Source: Bacillus stratosphericus (GTDB lineage: Bacteria; Bacillota; Bacilli; Bacillales; Bacillaceae). Taken from it: DNA of 53,781 nucleotides. The position numbers and the translations under genes are program-made. Location of the stretch: positions 1-53,781 of the forward strand of contig NZ_JAIVLB010000022.1 in the NCBI RefSeq assembly GCF_020524495.1, read 5' to 3'. Below, piece after piece: positions 47,090 through 53,781 of the stretch; position 1 is the stretch's first letter; the number at the start of each line of letters is the position of its first letter. The notes under the pieces were generated by a model. The model had not been told where the DNA came from, searched no databases, and saw nothing but the letters and a program-made list of their open reading frames with translations.

Positions 47090-48200
47090 AATAAACCTCT
47101 CCCTTGTAATTTAGTTGAATGTCCTTTATAGGGGCGGCTATGAGAGGGTCTAATCCAGCAACGATCATATCACCTACGACAATGCTGGAAAATAGAAAGT
47201 TAAACTCTTGCGTGAACGTGCTGTACGCTTCGGCTAGGTCTGGTAAAGATCCGCCCTTGACCCTTCGAAAATACCGCAGAAACAGGTTTTTTTCACCTAG
47301 TATCATATCTTCTGATGTTGGTAAGTTTTGAGGAATCTCTCTCTTCTCTTTATACGAATAAAACACCTCGACTAGCTTTAATGTATTATCTGCTTCCGCA
47401 GCAATCCTCGGATCGTTTGTTTTTTGAGCCTCATCAGCACTCTTTCTCATGTAGCGAAGACACTCTCCCTTATCTTCCTCTATAAAAGAAACACCCATGT
47501 AATAATACCCGTCAGATTTAGTTTTCGCACTTAAATTCGAAGAAAAAAGAAAATCTGCATGCCGGCGGGCTTTGGGTAGATCTTTGAGGTATAAATAAGC
47601 AGGCGCGAACACTTCAGAAAGACGTATTAGATAACACTCTTTGAAAAATATTTTTCTTGCGTCGCTTAATTCGTAGATCTCCTTTTCGATATCTGCCGCT
47701 TTTTCAACAATTGTGACATTTTTATTATCAAAATAAAGACAATAGCAATAAAAAATATCCTTGAGCACCTTCAATTCTTTATCCTTACCGCATTTTAAAG
47801 TGTTCACATAATTCTTTAATTCGTACGGTCTGAATTCTCCTAACATGTAGTTATATATTACTTGATAAAATTGTGTATAATTGATTAAGCTGGAATCCGT
47901 TCTGTGTGCTCTTAGTAATTTTTCTAACAAAGGAATATCACGCTTTATTGCTGCATACTCAAAGGCATGTTTAATCGACTCCGTCGTGGTAAGCTTTAAG
48001 CACCATTTTTGCATTAATTCATGATAATTCCCTTTATAGAAAAATTGCGATAATTTTAATAACGTCCGAAAGCCGATTTTTCCAGTCCTTTTGAAATTGT
48101 AAAGCTGATTTACATGAATGTTTAAGTTATTTGCCGCTGAATCAAAGTCTAGAAATAAATCATCGAAATAGTTTAAAACATCTTGCTGAAGTGCGCCCAA
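47022..48200 (-). CDS. aimR: Arbitrium receptor/transcription factor AimR
   Basis: The 392-aa product has the size and layout of AimR: an N-terminal helix-turn-helix (FDSAANNLNIHVNQLYNFKR, residues ~18-37) and a body of helical, TPR-like repeats (e.g. SDARKIFFKECYLIRLSEVF, KSDGYYYMGVSFIEEDKGE in part) that form the peptide pocket. It starts at TTG 48200 after GAGGGGG. AimR is known to bind DNA and activate lysogeny-blocking transcription until it binds the AimP peptide. The pairing with a secreted peptide gene immediately downstream is the decisive context. The region is visibly more A/T-rich than neighbours, suggesting acquisition as a module. A Rap/PlcR-type regulator is the alternative but is less likely. 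Confidence 0.88.
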   Translation of the reverse strand: MGALQQDVLNYFDDLFLDFDSAANNLNIHVNQLYNFKRTGKIGFRTLLKLSQFFYKGNYHELMQKWCLKLTTTESIKHAFEYAAIKRDIPLLEKLLRAHRTDSSLINYTQFYQVIYNYMLGEFRPYELKNYVNTLKCGKDKELKVLKDIFYCYCLYFDNKNVTIVEKAADIEKEIYELSDARKIFFKECYLIRLSEVFAPAYLYLKDLPKARRHADFLFSSNLSAKTKSDGYYYMGVSFIEEDKGECLRYMRKSADEAQKTNDPRIAAEADNTLKLVEVFYSYKEKREIPQNLPTSEDMILGEKNLFLRYFRRVKGGSLPDLAEAYSTFTQEFNFLFSSIVVGDMIVAGLDPLIAAPIKDIQLNYKGEVYFEKDFISSFTYSGGSSSRKFVN

Positions 48201-48223
48201 ATTTAAACCCCCTCTATTCAGAA

Positions 48224-48252
48224 TTGCGTTTGTTTATAACTCTAAGTATAAT
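48224..48252 (+). promoter_or_regulatory. Promoter of the divergent HTH gene
   Basis: TTGCGT (48224-48229), 17-bp spacer, TATAAT (48247-48252) on the plus strand. The palindromic operator starts 5 bp downstream, over the predicted start site, so binding there would block it. Confidence 0.82.
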
Positions 48253-48273
48253 ATAAATGTGTACTTTTGTACA
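48245..48273 (-). promoter_or_regulatory. aimR promoter
   Basis: On the minus strand TGTACA (48273-48268), a 17-bp spacer and TATACT (48250-48245). The -35 lies inside the palindromic operator and the -10 shares bases with the opposing promoter's -10, so the two promoters compete and one operator can control both. Confidence 0.7.
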
Positions 48274-48276
48274 CAT
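48257..48276. promoter_or_regulatory. Palindromic operator between aimR and the HTH gene
   Basis: Perfect 8-bp arms ATGTGTAC and GTACACAT flank a TTTT centre. The site covers the start of the plus-strand transcript and the -35 of aimR. It is a likely binding site for one of the adjacent helix-turn-helix proteins; which one is unknown. Confidence 0.78.
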
Positions 48277-48309
48277 AATTACTCGAAAAAACTTGGAAGG
48301 AAGCTAAAT

Positions 48310-48507
48310 ATGATTGATTACACCCCGCTATTTAAATGTCTTAACGAAAAAGAAATAGCTTTAAGTCAATTCCGGGAAAAGGGACTAAACTCCAAAACCC
48401 AGGCTCGGATAAATAAGGGACAAGCAGTAAGCCTCTCAACAATAGAGTTCTTGTGTAAAGAATTAGATGTTCCGATCGAATGTATAGTCAGGGTTATAAG
48501 GGACTAA
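48310..48507 (+). CDS. Small XRE/YozG-like HTH regulator
   Basis: A 65-aa product (MIDYTPLFKCLNEKEIALSQF...) with a Cro/C1-like helix-turn-helix ending in SLSTIEFLCKELDVPIECIV, typical of the small YozG-like regulators. The start ATG 48310 follows GGAAGGAAG; an earlier ATG in frame lies within the operator and is rejected. It is divergent from aimR with a shared operator, so it likely acts at this locus. Confidence 0.78.
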   Translation: MIDYTPLFKCLNEKEIALSQFREKGLNSKTQARINKGQAVSLSTIEFLCKELDVPIECIVRVIRD

Positions 48508-48569
48508 CTAACTTAGATCGAGATAGTAGTGCCTAGTGTAAAATATGCGGACACCCTAATGATAAGGAG

Positions 48570-48794
48570 GTGCTTGTTACGTTTAAGATCGTTAAATGTA
48601 GGATATCTGAATTATGCTCTAAACGAGGCATTGATCAGACTCAACTCGCAGCTAAAGTCGGTTTAACAAAACAACACATAACGGACTACGTAAGTCTTCG
48701 TAATATACCGAGTATCGAGCGTGCTTATAACATCTCTCATGTTCTCGGATGTGCTCCCGAAGATCTTTACGAATGGCTCGAGGACCGACAATAA
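48570..48794 (+). CDS. XRE-family HTH regulator with unclear start codon
   Basis: The ~70-aa product is a clear XRE domain: KCRISELCSKRGIDQTQLAAKVGLTKQHITDY (quoted in part as RGIDQTQLAAKVGLTKQH), then ERAYNISHVLGCAPEDLYEWLED. The only standard start in frame is GTG 48570, whose first base is the last base of the AAGGAGG ribosome binding site, too close for initiation. Natural initiation may use a rare codon such as ACG at 48579. A weak TAAAAT box lies at about 48537-48542. It is cotranscribed with or follows the YozG-like gene. Confidence 0.72.
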   Translation: MLVTFKIVKCRISELCSKRGIDQTQLAAKVGLTKQHITDYVSLRNIPSIERAYNISHVLGCAPEDLYEWLEDRQ

Positions 48795-48796
48795 CA

Positions 48797-48847
48797 CGGA
48801 GGGTTAACTTACCCTCCGCCGACCTTTAGTACGGGTATTACCGTACT
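48797..48847. terminator. Two hairpins between convergent genes
   Basis: CGGAGGGT-TAACTT-ACCCTCCG (48797-48818) has a perfect 8-bp stem and AGTACGG-GTATTA-CCGTACT (48828-48847) a perfect 7-bp stem. They lie between the plus-strand HTH gene and the minus-strand primase gene end. Neither has a long T tract, so they may terminate in both directions with moderate strength. Confidence 0.6.
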
Positions 48848-48851
48848 GCAA

Positions 48852-49814
48852 CTACACCCGCAAGCCCTTAACGACCTCCGCACGATCAACAACTCGCTTC
48901 AGCGCGTTCTCGCCCTCCGCCATCACTAACTCATTCGCATCCTTAAAACCTTCCGTGATATAACCGTGCGCAAGCCTGACTTTGCAGCGCATCTTTAGCT
49001 CGACCTCCTTCCTTAGTTGTGCACCGGCAGAATCATTGTCCGTTATTACGATTAAATATTCGATCGGCGACTGCGTAATTATGTCCGCCTTCTCGGCCGA
49101 AAACTTACTGCCGCCTGTTGCGATCCCACAAAAGCCCGCCGTACGCCACGATAGCGCGTCGATTTCAGCTTCGGAAAGCACCGCAACTTTAGCACGTTGG
49201 GCATATACGACATCAACTCCGTAGATCAGCCCGCGTATAGGCCAGCCGCCCTTAGCGTACCAAAACGCTTTATTGCGGGTCGATCGATATTTTACGTTTG
49301 CTAGGCGATTATTAGGCAGCCGCCACGGAATCACGGCTGTCTGTCCGTCTAGCCCCACGCCTGCTTCTCGCTGAACGTCCTCGCTTATGCCGCGACTAGT
49401 CAAGTATCCGTTTGGCCCGATCTTCACATCCGCCATCAGAGCCTCGGCTAAAGGACGTCTAGGCTCAACGATTTTTAAACGTGGAATGCGGAGTTTTAGG
49501 CGGGCATCGCCTCCGCCAGTACCATAAGTCTCGGCTAGGTAAAAAGCCGCCTCTTCCTCGGTTTCTTCACGTAAGAATGCAAGCAGTTTAATAAAGCCGC
49601 CGCGTTCGCCTGTGCCGCTGTCTCCGAAATAGCCGGCCTTTGCAGTTGGGGTATCTTCGTAGTAAACGTAAAAGCTAGGAGTCCGGTCGTCGCGAAAAGG
49701 GCTTGCCGCCGTTAACCGGTCAGCGTGCCACGTTGGACGATCCCATTCGTACTGTTCTAATTCTTCGCGTATGTCGACGTCGGTAGGAACGCCGTTGATC
49801 GTAATAATCGACAT
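48852..49814 (-). CDS. Toprim DNA primase
   Basis: The 320-aa product has an N-terminal primase part (AASPFRDDRTPSFYVYY) and a toprim domain with AVLSEAEIDALSW and the DxD-type VITDNDSAGA. The classical CHC2 zinc cysteines are absent at the N-terminus, as in some phage primases. It makes RNA primers for the lagging strand with the adjacent DnaB-like helicase. The start MSIITING at 49814 follows AAAGGAG; a longer frame adds ten codons without a site. Confidence 0.82.
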   Translation of the reverse strand: MSIITINGVPTDVDIREELEQYEWDRPTWHADRLTAASPFRDDRTPSFYVYYEDTPTAKAGYFGDSGTGERGGFIKLLAFLREETEEEAAFYLAETYGTGGGDARLKLRIPRLKIVEPRRPLAEALMADVKIGPNGYLTSRGISEDVQREAGVGLDGQTAVIPWRLPNNRLANVKYRSTRNKAFWYAKGGWPIRGLIYGVDVVYAQRAKVAVLSEAEIDALSWRTAGFCGIATGGSKFSAEKADIITQSPIEYLIVITDNDSAGAQLRKEVELKMRCKVRLAHGYITEGFKDANELVMAEGENALKRVVDRAEVVKGLRV

Positions 49815-49839
49815 GTATATACGACTCCTTTCGTTATAA

Positions 49840-49851
49840 TACAATATTGTA
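49840..49851. promoter_or_regulatory. 12-bp palindrome upstream of the primase gene
   Basis: TACAATATTGTA is a perfect palindrome 26 bp before the primase start, in a short A/T-rich stretch between helicase and primase genes. It may overlap a weak promoter. No regulator is assigned. Confidence 0.35.
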
Positions 49852-49925
49852 ATAGGGATTTCCGTCGCAATTTGTCGAAAAGATTCAGAATTATTCGGTG
49901 TAATTCATGGTAGGCATTCCAATTT

Positions 49926-51317
49926 CTAGAATCCGTAGCCACCCAGCGCAGTTTCACCGCCAGCCACTTGCTTAATAATGCCGACTTGCGGCAGATAAAC
50001 GATCTCGACGACTTCGTCCTCGCCGCCATCGCGTCCCTTATTAACGCCGACCAAGCCGCGCCCTTCTCTTGCGTTCGTATCAACCGGAATTAATACCGCA
50101 GCGTCTTGAAGCAAAGCAGACGTTTTCATGACGTCCTTGCGCTTCGGCAACTTAATTTCACGGTTTCCTCCTTCGTCTTCAGCTCCATCATCTTCTCCCG
50201 CCTGTGTGATTGCGAAAATTACAACGTCCATCGTTCCGGCTAATCGCCGCATCTTTTTTGACGTGTCAGCCGCAGCGCCGCCCGTCGTTTTGTTCGAGTT
50301 AGCTTCGTAATCGAGGTAATAGAACGGATCGATCATTACAACATCTGCGTTCGTCTTTTCGATGTCCGCTTTGAGATCACGTAGAGAACGCGAATCGAAG
50401 TCCTTGTCGTCCACGGCACGCACCGTAATAGATCCGGAAATAATCGTATTCAACGTCGCGATAAATTCCATAAAGCCAGCTTCAAACTCTTCCGATAACT
50501 TGCCTTGACGGACAGACCTCGAATCAAAGCCAGCTTCCATCCGCTGACCGTCGATCTCCGTTAAAGAAACGCCTTGATCACCGGAAAGCGATACGTAGAT
50601 ACGTACGAGAACCTCGAACCAGCCCATCTCCATCGACCATATAAGCACGTTAGCACCTTGTGCTGCGCAGTTGATCGATTCTTCAAGCGTGATAGCCGAC
50701 TTGCCGCGTCCTGATTTTCCGTAGACAACGTACATGTTCGAGCTGACGTAGCCGCCGATCGCCTTGTTGAGCGCCGGAAACTTACTGTCCCATATGCGGA
50801 AAGACTCGCCAGCCTTCCGTTTTTCGTATTCTGCTCGGAATTTATCGACGTCTCTCACTACGTCTGTCCCCACCGTTTTACGAACATTTGTTCTTATTGT
50901 ACTTCGTTCTGCGACCTCGGTCAACCATTCAAAAAATTCCTTCGGGTTTCCGCCTTCCTGTGCACGATTGAACCGCTGAATAAATTCCGAATCGGCTTTC
51001 TTGATGCCGTTCGCCCCGTATTTATCGTTGAAAATTGCGGCAAAATCGCTCATCGCCGCAGTTTCCTTCGCCTTCTGCGCCAAGTATTCAAACGTTGCGT
51101 CGATGCTGAATTCTGGCTGAAAGGTCGGCACTTCAGTCGCTACCATCTCGGCGGTCGGCGCTTGGTTGCCGTTCTTCTCCGCATAGGTGCTGATATAATC
51201 GAAGGCGGCTCGTTCTCCGTCGGTTTGAAAATCGTTGCGGGTTAGTCCATAACGCAGTAGGGCGGCCGGGTCGTTCGCTTCGATTACTTTCGATAGTAAG
51301 CTAGATCCGAAACTCAT
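49926..51317 (-). CDS. Replicative DnaB-like DNA helicase
   Basis: A 463-aa RecA-type helicase with an N-terminal helical domain (residues 1-150), Walker A VYGKSGRGKSAITLEE (~195-210), an IWSMEMG step, Walker B ADVVMIDPFYYLDYE, and a late ITQAGEDDG and VGVNKGRDGG hexamer loop segment. It unwinds DNA at the fork and is loaded by the DnaC/DnaI-like protein next door. Length is typical for DnaB. Confidence 0.92.
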   Translation of the reverse strand: MSFGSSLLSKVIEANDPAALLRYGLTRNDFQTDGERAAFDYISTYAEKNGNQAPTAEMVATEVPTFQPEFSIDATFEYLAQKAKETAAMSDFAAIFNDKYGANGIKKADSEFIQRFNRAQEGGNPKEFFEWLTEVAERSTIRTNVRKTVGTDVVRDVDKFRAEYEKRKAGESFRIWDSKFPALNKAIGGYVSSNMYVVYGKSGRGKSAITLEESINCAAQGANVLIWSMEMGWFEVLVRIYVSLSGDQGVSLTEIDGQRMEAGFDSRSVRQGKLSEEFEAGFMEFIATLNTIISGSITVRAVDDKDFDSRSLRDLKADIEKTNADVVMIDPFYYLDYEANSNKTTGGAAADTSKKMRRLAGTMDVVIFAITQAGEDDGAEDEGGNREIKLPKRKDVMKTSALLQDAAVLIPVDTNAREGRGLVGVNKGRDGGEDEVVEIVYLPQVGIIKQVAGGETALGGYGF

Positions 51318-51334
51318 CGGCGTTCAGCTCCTTT

Positions 51335-51568
51335 CTAATATAGTAAACTCTCGATGTCTTCAAGAATTTTGTACAACGAAGCCCTTTCACTCATTGTAGG
51401 ATTATCTTCTATCATCGCGTCCCACTTATCCCACGCCTGTGTGGCGGCTTTCTCGTCTGCTTCACGCTCAGCTAGTTTAGTCACACGAACATATTCCGGT
51501 GTCCCGAATGTTAGATGTCCGATTCTCATAATCGTTTTCGGTTGTTCCGTAAGTGATAAGCCGCCCAT
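51335..51568 (-). CDS. Small helical protein between loader and helicase
   Basis: A 77-aa product (MGGLSLTEQPKTIMRIGHL) mostly helical and acidic (AEREADEKAATQAWDKWDAM). The start at 51568 follows AAGGAGG and overlaps the loader gene's stop by one base. Its position between the helicase and its loader suggests a replication accessory role, but no family is recognised. Confidence 0.6.
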   Translation of the reverse strand: MGGLSLTEQPKTIMRIGHLTFGTPEYVRVTKLAEREADEKAATQAWDKWDAMIEDNPTMSERASLYKILEDIESLLY

Positions 51569-52329
51569 TACAGCCGCCTCCTTTTTGATCCGCCTGCGAA
51601 GACGATTTCTCTGCACTGGTCGGCGATCCGGTCCGCCAGTCGCCCTTCTCCGAATACTTCCGGTAGGTCTTCCATCTTGATGTTCGACGTATAAACGGTC
51701 GGCATACGGTTCGTCACGCGGTAGTTGATTACGGTGTGTAAATCGCCACGAAATCCGTCCGTCGCGTCTCGAACGCCTATATCGTCCAGAACAGCGAAAG
51801 GCGCCCGTTTTGCTGCTTCTAGCTCGGTATAATAACGTTTTGCTGCCGGCTCTGCGATTGCGTCGGGTACTCGCGGTCTATTAAACTCGTTGTATTCGTT
51901 TTGCCACGCATTGACGTCTAGAAAATATGTCGGACGCTGGTCGGGCTGAACGCCGCGCTTTAGTGAGCCGATGTAATGGACCGTTAAATATTCGTTTAGA
52001 AGAGCCGCCGCCGTCGTAGTTTTGCCGGTTCCTAATTTAGCGCTATATAAATACAGCGATTTAATGCGGTCGGCTTCTGCGTCAAATTGCCGAACGAATG
52101 TCTGCGCATATGCATCGACAGCCTTATAAGCTCCGGGCTGATCGGCGCGTGCCGGCGAGTCGGTCAGCGTCACCAGCCGATAGTCTTCCGCCAAGCCAGC
52201 CGCCCCTGACCGCCCACCTGCGCCGTCTAAGCCGTGCAAACCGAGGTATAGTTCGCAGTGTTTCGTACAATTATCGCCGCCGGCTTGGGCGCATTTACTT
52301 GCGAGTAGGCATCGTGATTCATTCGTCAT
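51568..52329 (-). CDS. DnaC/DnaI-like helicase loader ATPase
   Basis: A 253-aa AAA+ protein with an N-terminal cysteine cluster (CLLASKCAQAGGDNCTKHC, possible zinc site), Walker A LYSAKLGTGKTTTAAA (~100-115), Walker B FAVLDDIGVRD and a late MPTVYTSNIKMEDL sensor. It would load the DnaB-like helicase at the origin. The order loader, small gene, helicase, primase is a compact replication initiation operon. Confidence 0.88.
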   Translation of the reverse strand: MTNESRCLLASKCAQAGGDNCTKHCELYLGLHGLDGAGGRSGAAGLAEDYRLVTLTDSPARADQPGAYKAVDAYAQTFVRQFDAEADRIKSLYLYSAKLGTGKTTTAAALLNEYLTVHYIGSLKRGVQPDQRPTYFLDVNAWQNEYNEFNRPRVPDAIAEPAAKRYYTELEAAKRAPFAVLDDIGVRDATDGFRGDLHTVINYRVTNRMPTVYTSNIKMEDLPEVFGEGRLADRIADQCREIVFAGGSKRRRL

Positions 52330-52516
52330 TCATAGCCGCCTCCTTTCGGTCAATTCGTTTACGTAAAGTCCGTTCGTGCTTTGTGCGCATCTTTTTATCT
52401 TCGCCTTTAACGCGTTGTTCATTAAAGTTCGCCTTCCATCCGCCGCCTGTATAATAGTAATCGACACCACCATAGCTCTTTCTTCCGCCTGTTTTAAGCC
52501 AGCGATGAAGCGTCAA
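52319..52516 (-). CDS. Small basic protein of unknown function
   Basis: A 65-aa product starting at TTG 52516 (MTLHRWLKTGGRKSYGGVDY), strongly basic at the C-terminus (RTLRKRIDRKEAA). Its start interlocks with the zinc-ribbon gene's stop (TTGA) and it overlaps the loader gene by 11 bp. Function unknown. Confidence 0.55.
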   Translation of the reverse strand: MTLHRWLKTGGRKSYGGVDYYYTGGGWKANFNEQRVKGEDKKMRTKHERTLRKRIDRKEAAMNDE

Positions 52517-52683
52517 TTAAGCGCCTCCTTTGCGTTAACTTTCCGGTAGCAACCTTCGCATTTAATCTGCTTTGGTACGGAATCTTTCGAAAACCTTTCG
52601 CTAAATCCGCAATGAGGGCATCGCACTTTTACAGTCTCGCGGACATACTTAGCAAAGTTATCCCACTTATCCACGTCAATCAT
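52513..52683 (-). CDS. Small zinc-ribbon protein
   Basis: A 56-aa product with CPHCGF and CEGCY knuckles, a typical four-cysteine zinc ribbon, and a basic end. Its last codons contain AAGGAGG, the next gene's ribosome binding site. Probably nucleic-acid binding; exact role unknown. Confidence 0.62.
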   Translation of the reverse strand: MIDVDKWDNFAKYVRETVKVRCPHCGFSERFSKDSVPKQIKCEGCYRKVNAKEALN

Positions 52684-52707
52684 TCGTTTACCTCCGTCCT
52701 TGAATCG

Positions 52708-52920
52708 TCAGTTTTTAGGGAAGAATAGATGCGGAACGATGAACGGTTCTTTTCCGTCTCCGCTATCGGATACCGACATGATCATTTCTTTGATCCGATG
52801 GTGCTTCGGAATTTCATGAAATAACGCATCGTAGCCGTTTAGTGACTCCGAAATCTCTATCGTTTCGTCTAAGTAGTACTTACCTCTCGTTCTGAAGTAC
52901 GTTACATTCACCGTCTTCAT
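52708..52920 (-). CDS. Small protein of unknown function
   Basis: A 70-aa product (MKTVNVTYFRTRGKYYLDET) with alternating beta pattern and an acidic middle. It overlaps the upstream gene's stop by 4 bp. No family recognised. Confidence 0.55.
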   Translation of the reverse strand: MKTVNVTYFRTRGKYYLDETIEISESLNGYDALFHEIPKHHRIKEMIMSVSDSGDGKEPFIVPHLFFPKN

Positions 52921-53726
52921 TCGCCCTCACCCGCTCTCGAATCGTCAATAATTACGAGATCAACACCGTTAATGAAATCGTAATCTGATTCATAGAAGTA
53001 GGCTCCGTCTTCAATCTTTTTTACTGTCTTAGTATATGTGCTCTTTTTGTTATAATAGGTTCCTCGAATTACGTCGCCCACACGAACTTCTGTCGGCTGC
53101 GGCACGTTCAGATACTCTGGCGGTACTGGTAACCTTAACGCACGTCTTAGCGCAATAGCCTTACCGATATGCGCGTTGAAGCAGTCGTTAGGTGCGCATT
53201 TGGCGATTCCTCTATCGCGAATATAGCCTTCTGCAAACGATTTTCGTAAAGCGACAACGGTTCTTTTTTCTGCATTTACGATAAAGTCGTGTCTGTATCC
53301 GAGGTCTCGTTTATACAAAGCCTCTATATCATTCTTCGCCTGCGCTACGATATCATCACGTTTCTGCTGATCGGACATCTCATACGTCCCATGCGCCGCC
53401 TCAATTTCCGCATCAAAACGCCCTTGTTCGTAGCCGTTCTTATATGAGCGTGTTCTTAGCGCCTTCATTGTGTCCTCTACTAGCGTTACTAATTCGTCAT
53501 AGTCCATTTCGTCTAGGTTCGAGGCTGGCGTGTGCTCGCCAACGATGACTTCGTATTCTCTGTGCCAAATTATCCAGCCGCCATCTGTTTGTACGCCCAA
53601 GCCCTGCGAACTACTTACCGTAAGTACGTCGCCATTCTTAAAACCGCCGCCCGGATATTCAGTATCCGTAATCAAAATCCGTTCGCCAACGTTTGCCTTA
53701 CGTTTCTCCGTCTTATATTTCGTCAT
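52917..53726 (-). CDS. Protein with SH3/KOW-like modules
   Basis: A 269-aa product with an N-terminal module (ANVGERILITDTEYPGGGF) and a C-terminal one (VRVGDVIRGTYYNKKSTYTK), both of the V-G-(E/D)-x-(I/V) type also seen in the products of 27555-28208 and 42847-43563. The middle is helical and charged. Function unknown. The start at 53726 overlaps nothing; the upstream gene stops two bases before. Confidence 0.6.
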   Translation of the reverse strand: MTKYKTEKRKANVGERILITDTEYPGGGFKNGDVLTVSSSQGLGVQTDGGWIIWHREYEVIVGEHTPASNLDEMDYDELVTLVEDTMKALRTRSYKNGYEQGRFDAEIEAAHGTYEMSDQQKRDDIVAQAKNDIEALYKRDLGYRHDFIVNAEKRTVVALRKSFAEGYIRDRGIAKCAPNDCFNAHIGKAIALRRALRLPVPPEYLNVPQPTEVRVGDVIRGTYYNKKSTYTKTVKKIEDGAYFYESDYDFINGVDLVIIDDSRAGEGE

Positions 53727-53727
53727 A

Positions 53728-53781
53728 CTAAAACAACTCCCCGTAGTTTATTTGCGACTGCGCCGCCGCCCTTTCATCGTC
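53728..53781 (-). CDS. C-terminal fragment of a gene cut by the window
   Basis: The minus-strand frame ending at TAG (53730-53728) is open to the window edge and reads ...AAAQSQINYGELF. It is only about 17 codons, so the product cannot be identified. Its position suggests another replication-operon gene. Confidence 0.5.
   Translation of the reverse strand, partial: DDERAAAQSQINYGELF

Noticed and set aside
46967..48200. Rap-Phr quorum-sensing cassette as an alternative to arbitrium
   Set aside because: The receptor has an N-terminal helix-turn-helix and the peptide gene ends in a PGG hexapeptide; Rap proteins lack a DNA-binding HTH and Phr peptides have different ends. Phage context also favours AimR.
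1..53781. CRISPR arrays, tRNA genes, insertion sequences
   Set aside because: No regularly spaced identical repeats, no cloverleaf candidates and no transposase-like protein were seen by reading both strands.

Overview
The window reads as most of the genome of a temperate, tailed (siphovirus-type) phage of a Gram-positive Bacillales host. The support is direct: strong GGAGG-type ribosome binding sites throughout, frequent TTG/GTG starts, a complete siphovirus head and long non-contractile tail module, and an arbitrium-type AimR/AimP pair, a system known from Bacillus phages. Both window ends cut genes, so holin and endolysin genes probably lie outside. No tRNA gene, CRISPR array or transposase was recognised.

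Layout. (1) 1-18.4 kb, all on the minus strand and so transcribed right to left: terminase large and small subunits, portal, MuF-like head protein, scaffold, major capsid protein, small head proteins, head-tail connectors, tail terminator, major tail protein, tail assembly chaperones joined by a -1 frameshift, tape measure, a distal tail protein fused to a glucosaminidase, a tail endopeptidase-like protein, a beta-helix tail spike and a partial BppU-type baseplate protein. Three terminator hairpins follow the capsid, tail terminator and major tail protein genes. (2) 18.4-22.8 kb: a minimal tyrosine recombinase on the plus strand with a 28-bp 11-6-11 dyad in its leader, a few small minus-strand genes, a 1.1-kb block with no convincing gene but several palindromes, and a compact repressor region with divergent promoters, two 16-bp operators and four tiny plus-strand genes. 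(3) 22.8-46 kb, almost all minus strand: a Rep-like protein, a sigma-like factor, three methyltransferase-fold proteins, nucleotide metabolism (dNMP kinase, ThyX, dUTPase, NrdI/NrdE/NrdF), a 3D-domain wall protein, and replication and recombination (RuvC-like resolvase, clamp-like protein, Cas4-like nuclease, DnaQ-like exonuclease, family A DNA polymerase, ssDNA-binding protein). (4) 46.1-48.8 kb, visibly more A/T-rich: sigma-like gene, aimP, aimR and two divergent helix-turn-helix genes. (5) 48.8-53.8 kb: primase, DnaB-like helicase, DnaC/DnaI-like loader and small zinc-ribbon proteins.

Main discovery. Positions 46967-48200 encode an AimR-like peptide receptor (392 aa, N-terminal helix-turn-helix, helical repeat body) and, overlapping its 3' end by 68 nt in another frame, a 40-aa secreted pre-peptide whose C-terminus predicts the arbitrium hexapeptide DPIPGG. 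Past the aimP terminator lies a possible activator-dependent promoter (extended -10, no good -35, imperfect dyad upstream) leading into a sigma-factor-like gene. I infer that this could be the regulated output. The phage also carries a separate cI-like repressor switch at 21.9 kb, so two decision circuits may coexist.

Many genes overlap by ATGA, TAATG or TTGA junctions, which indicates long translationally coupled operons. Start sites were moved from the longest reading frame wherever the ribosome binding site pointed to an internal start. Family names rest on motifs and domain order recognised by eye; no database search was run.
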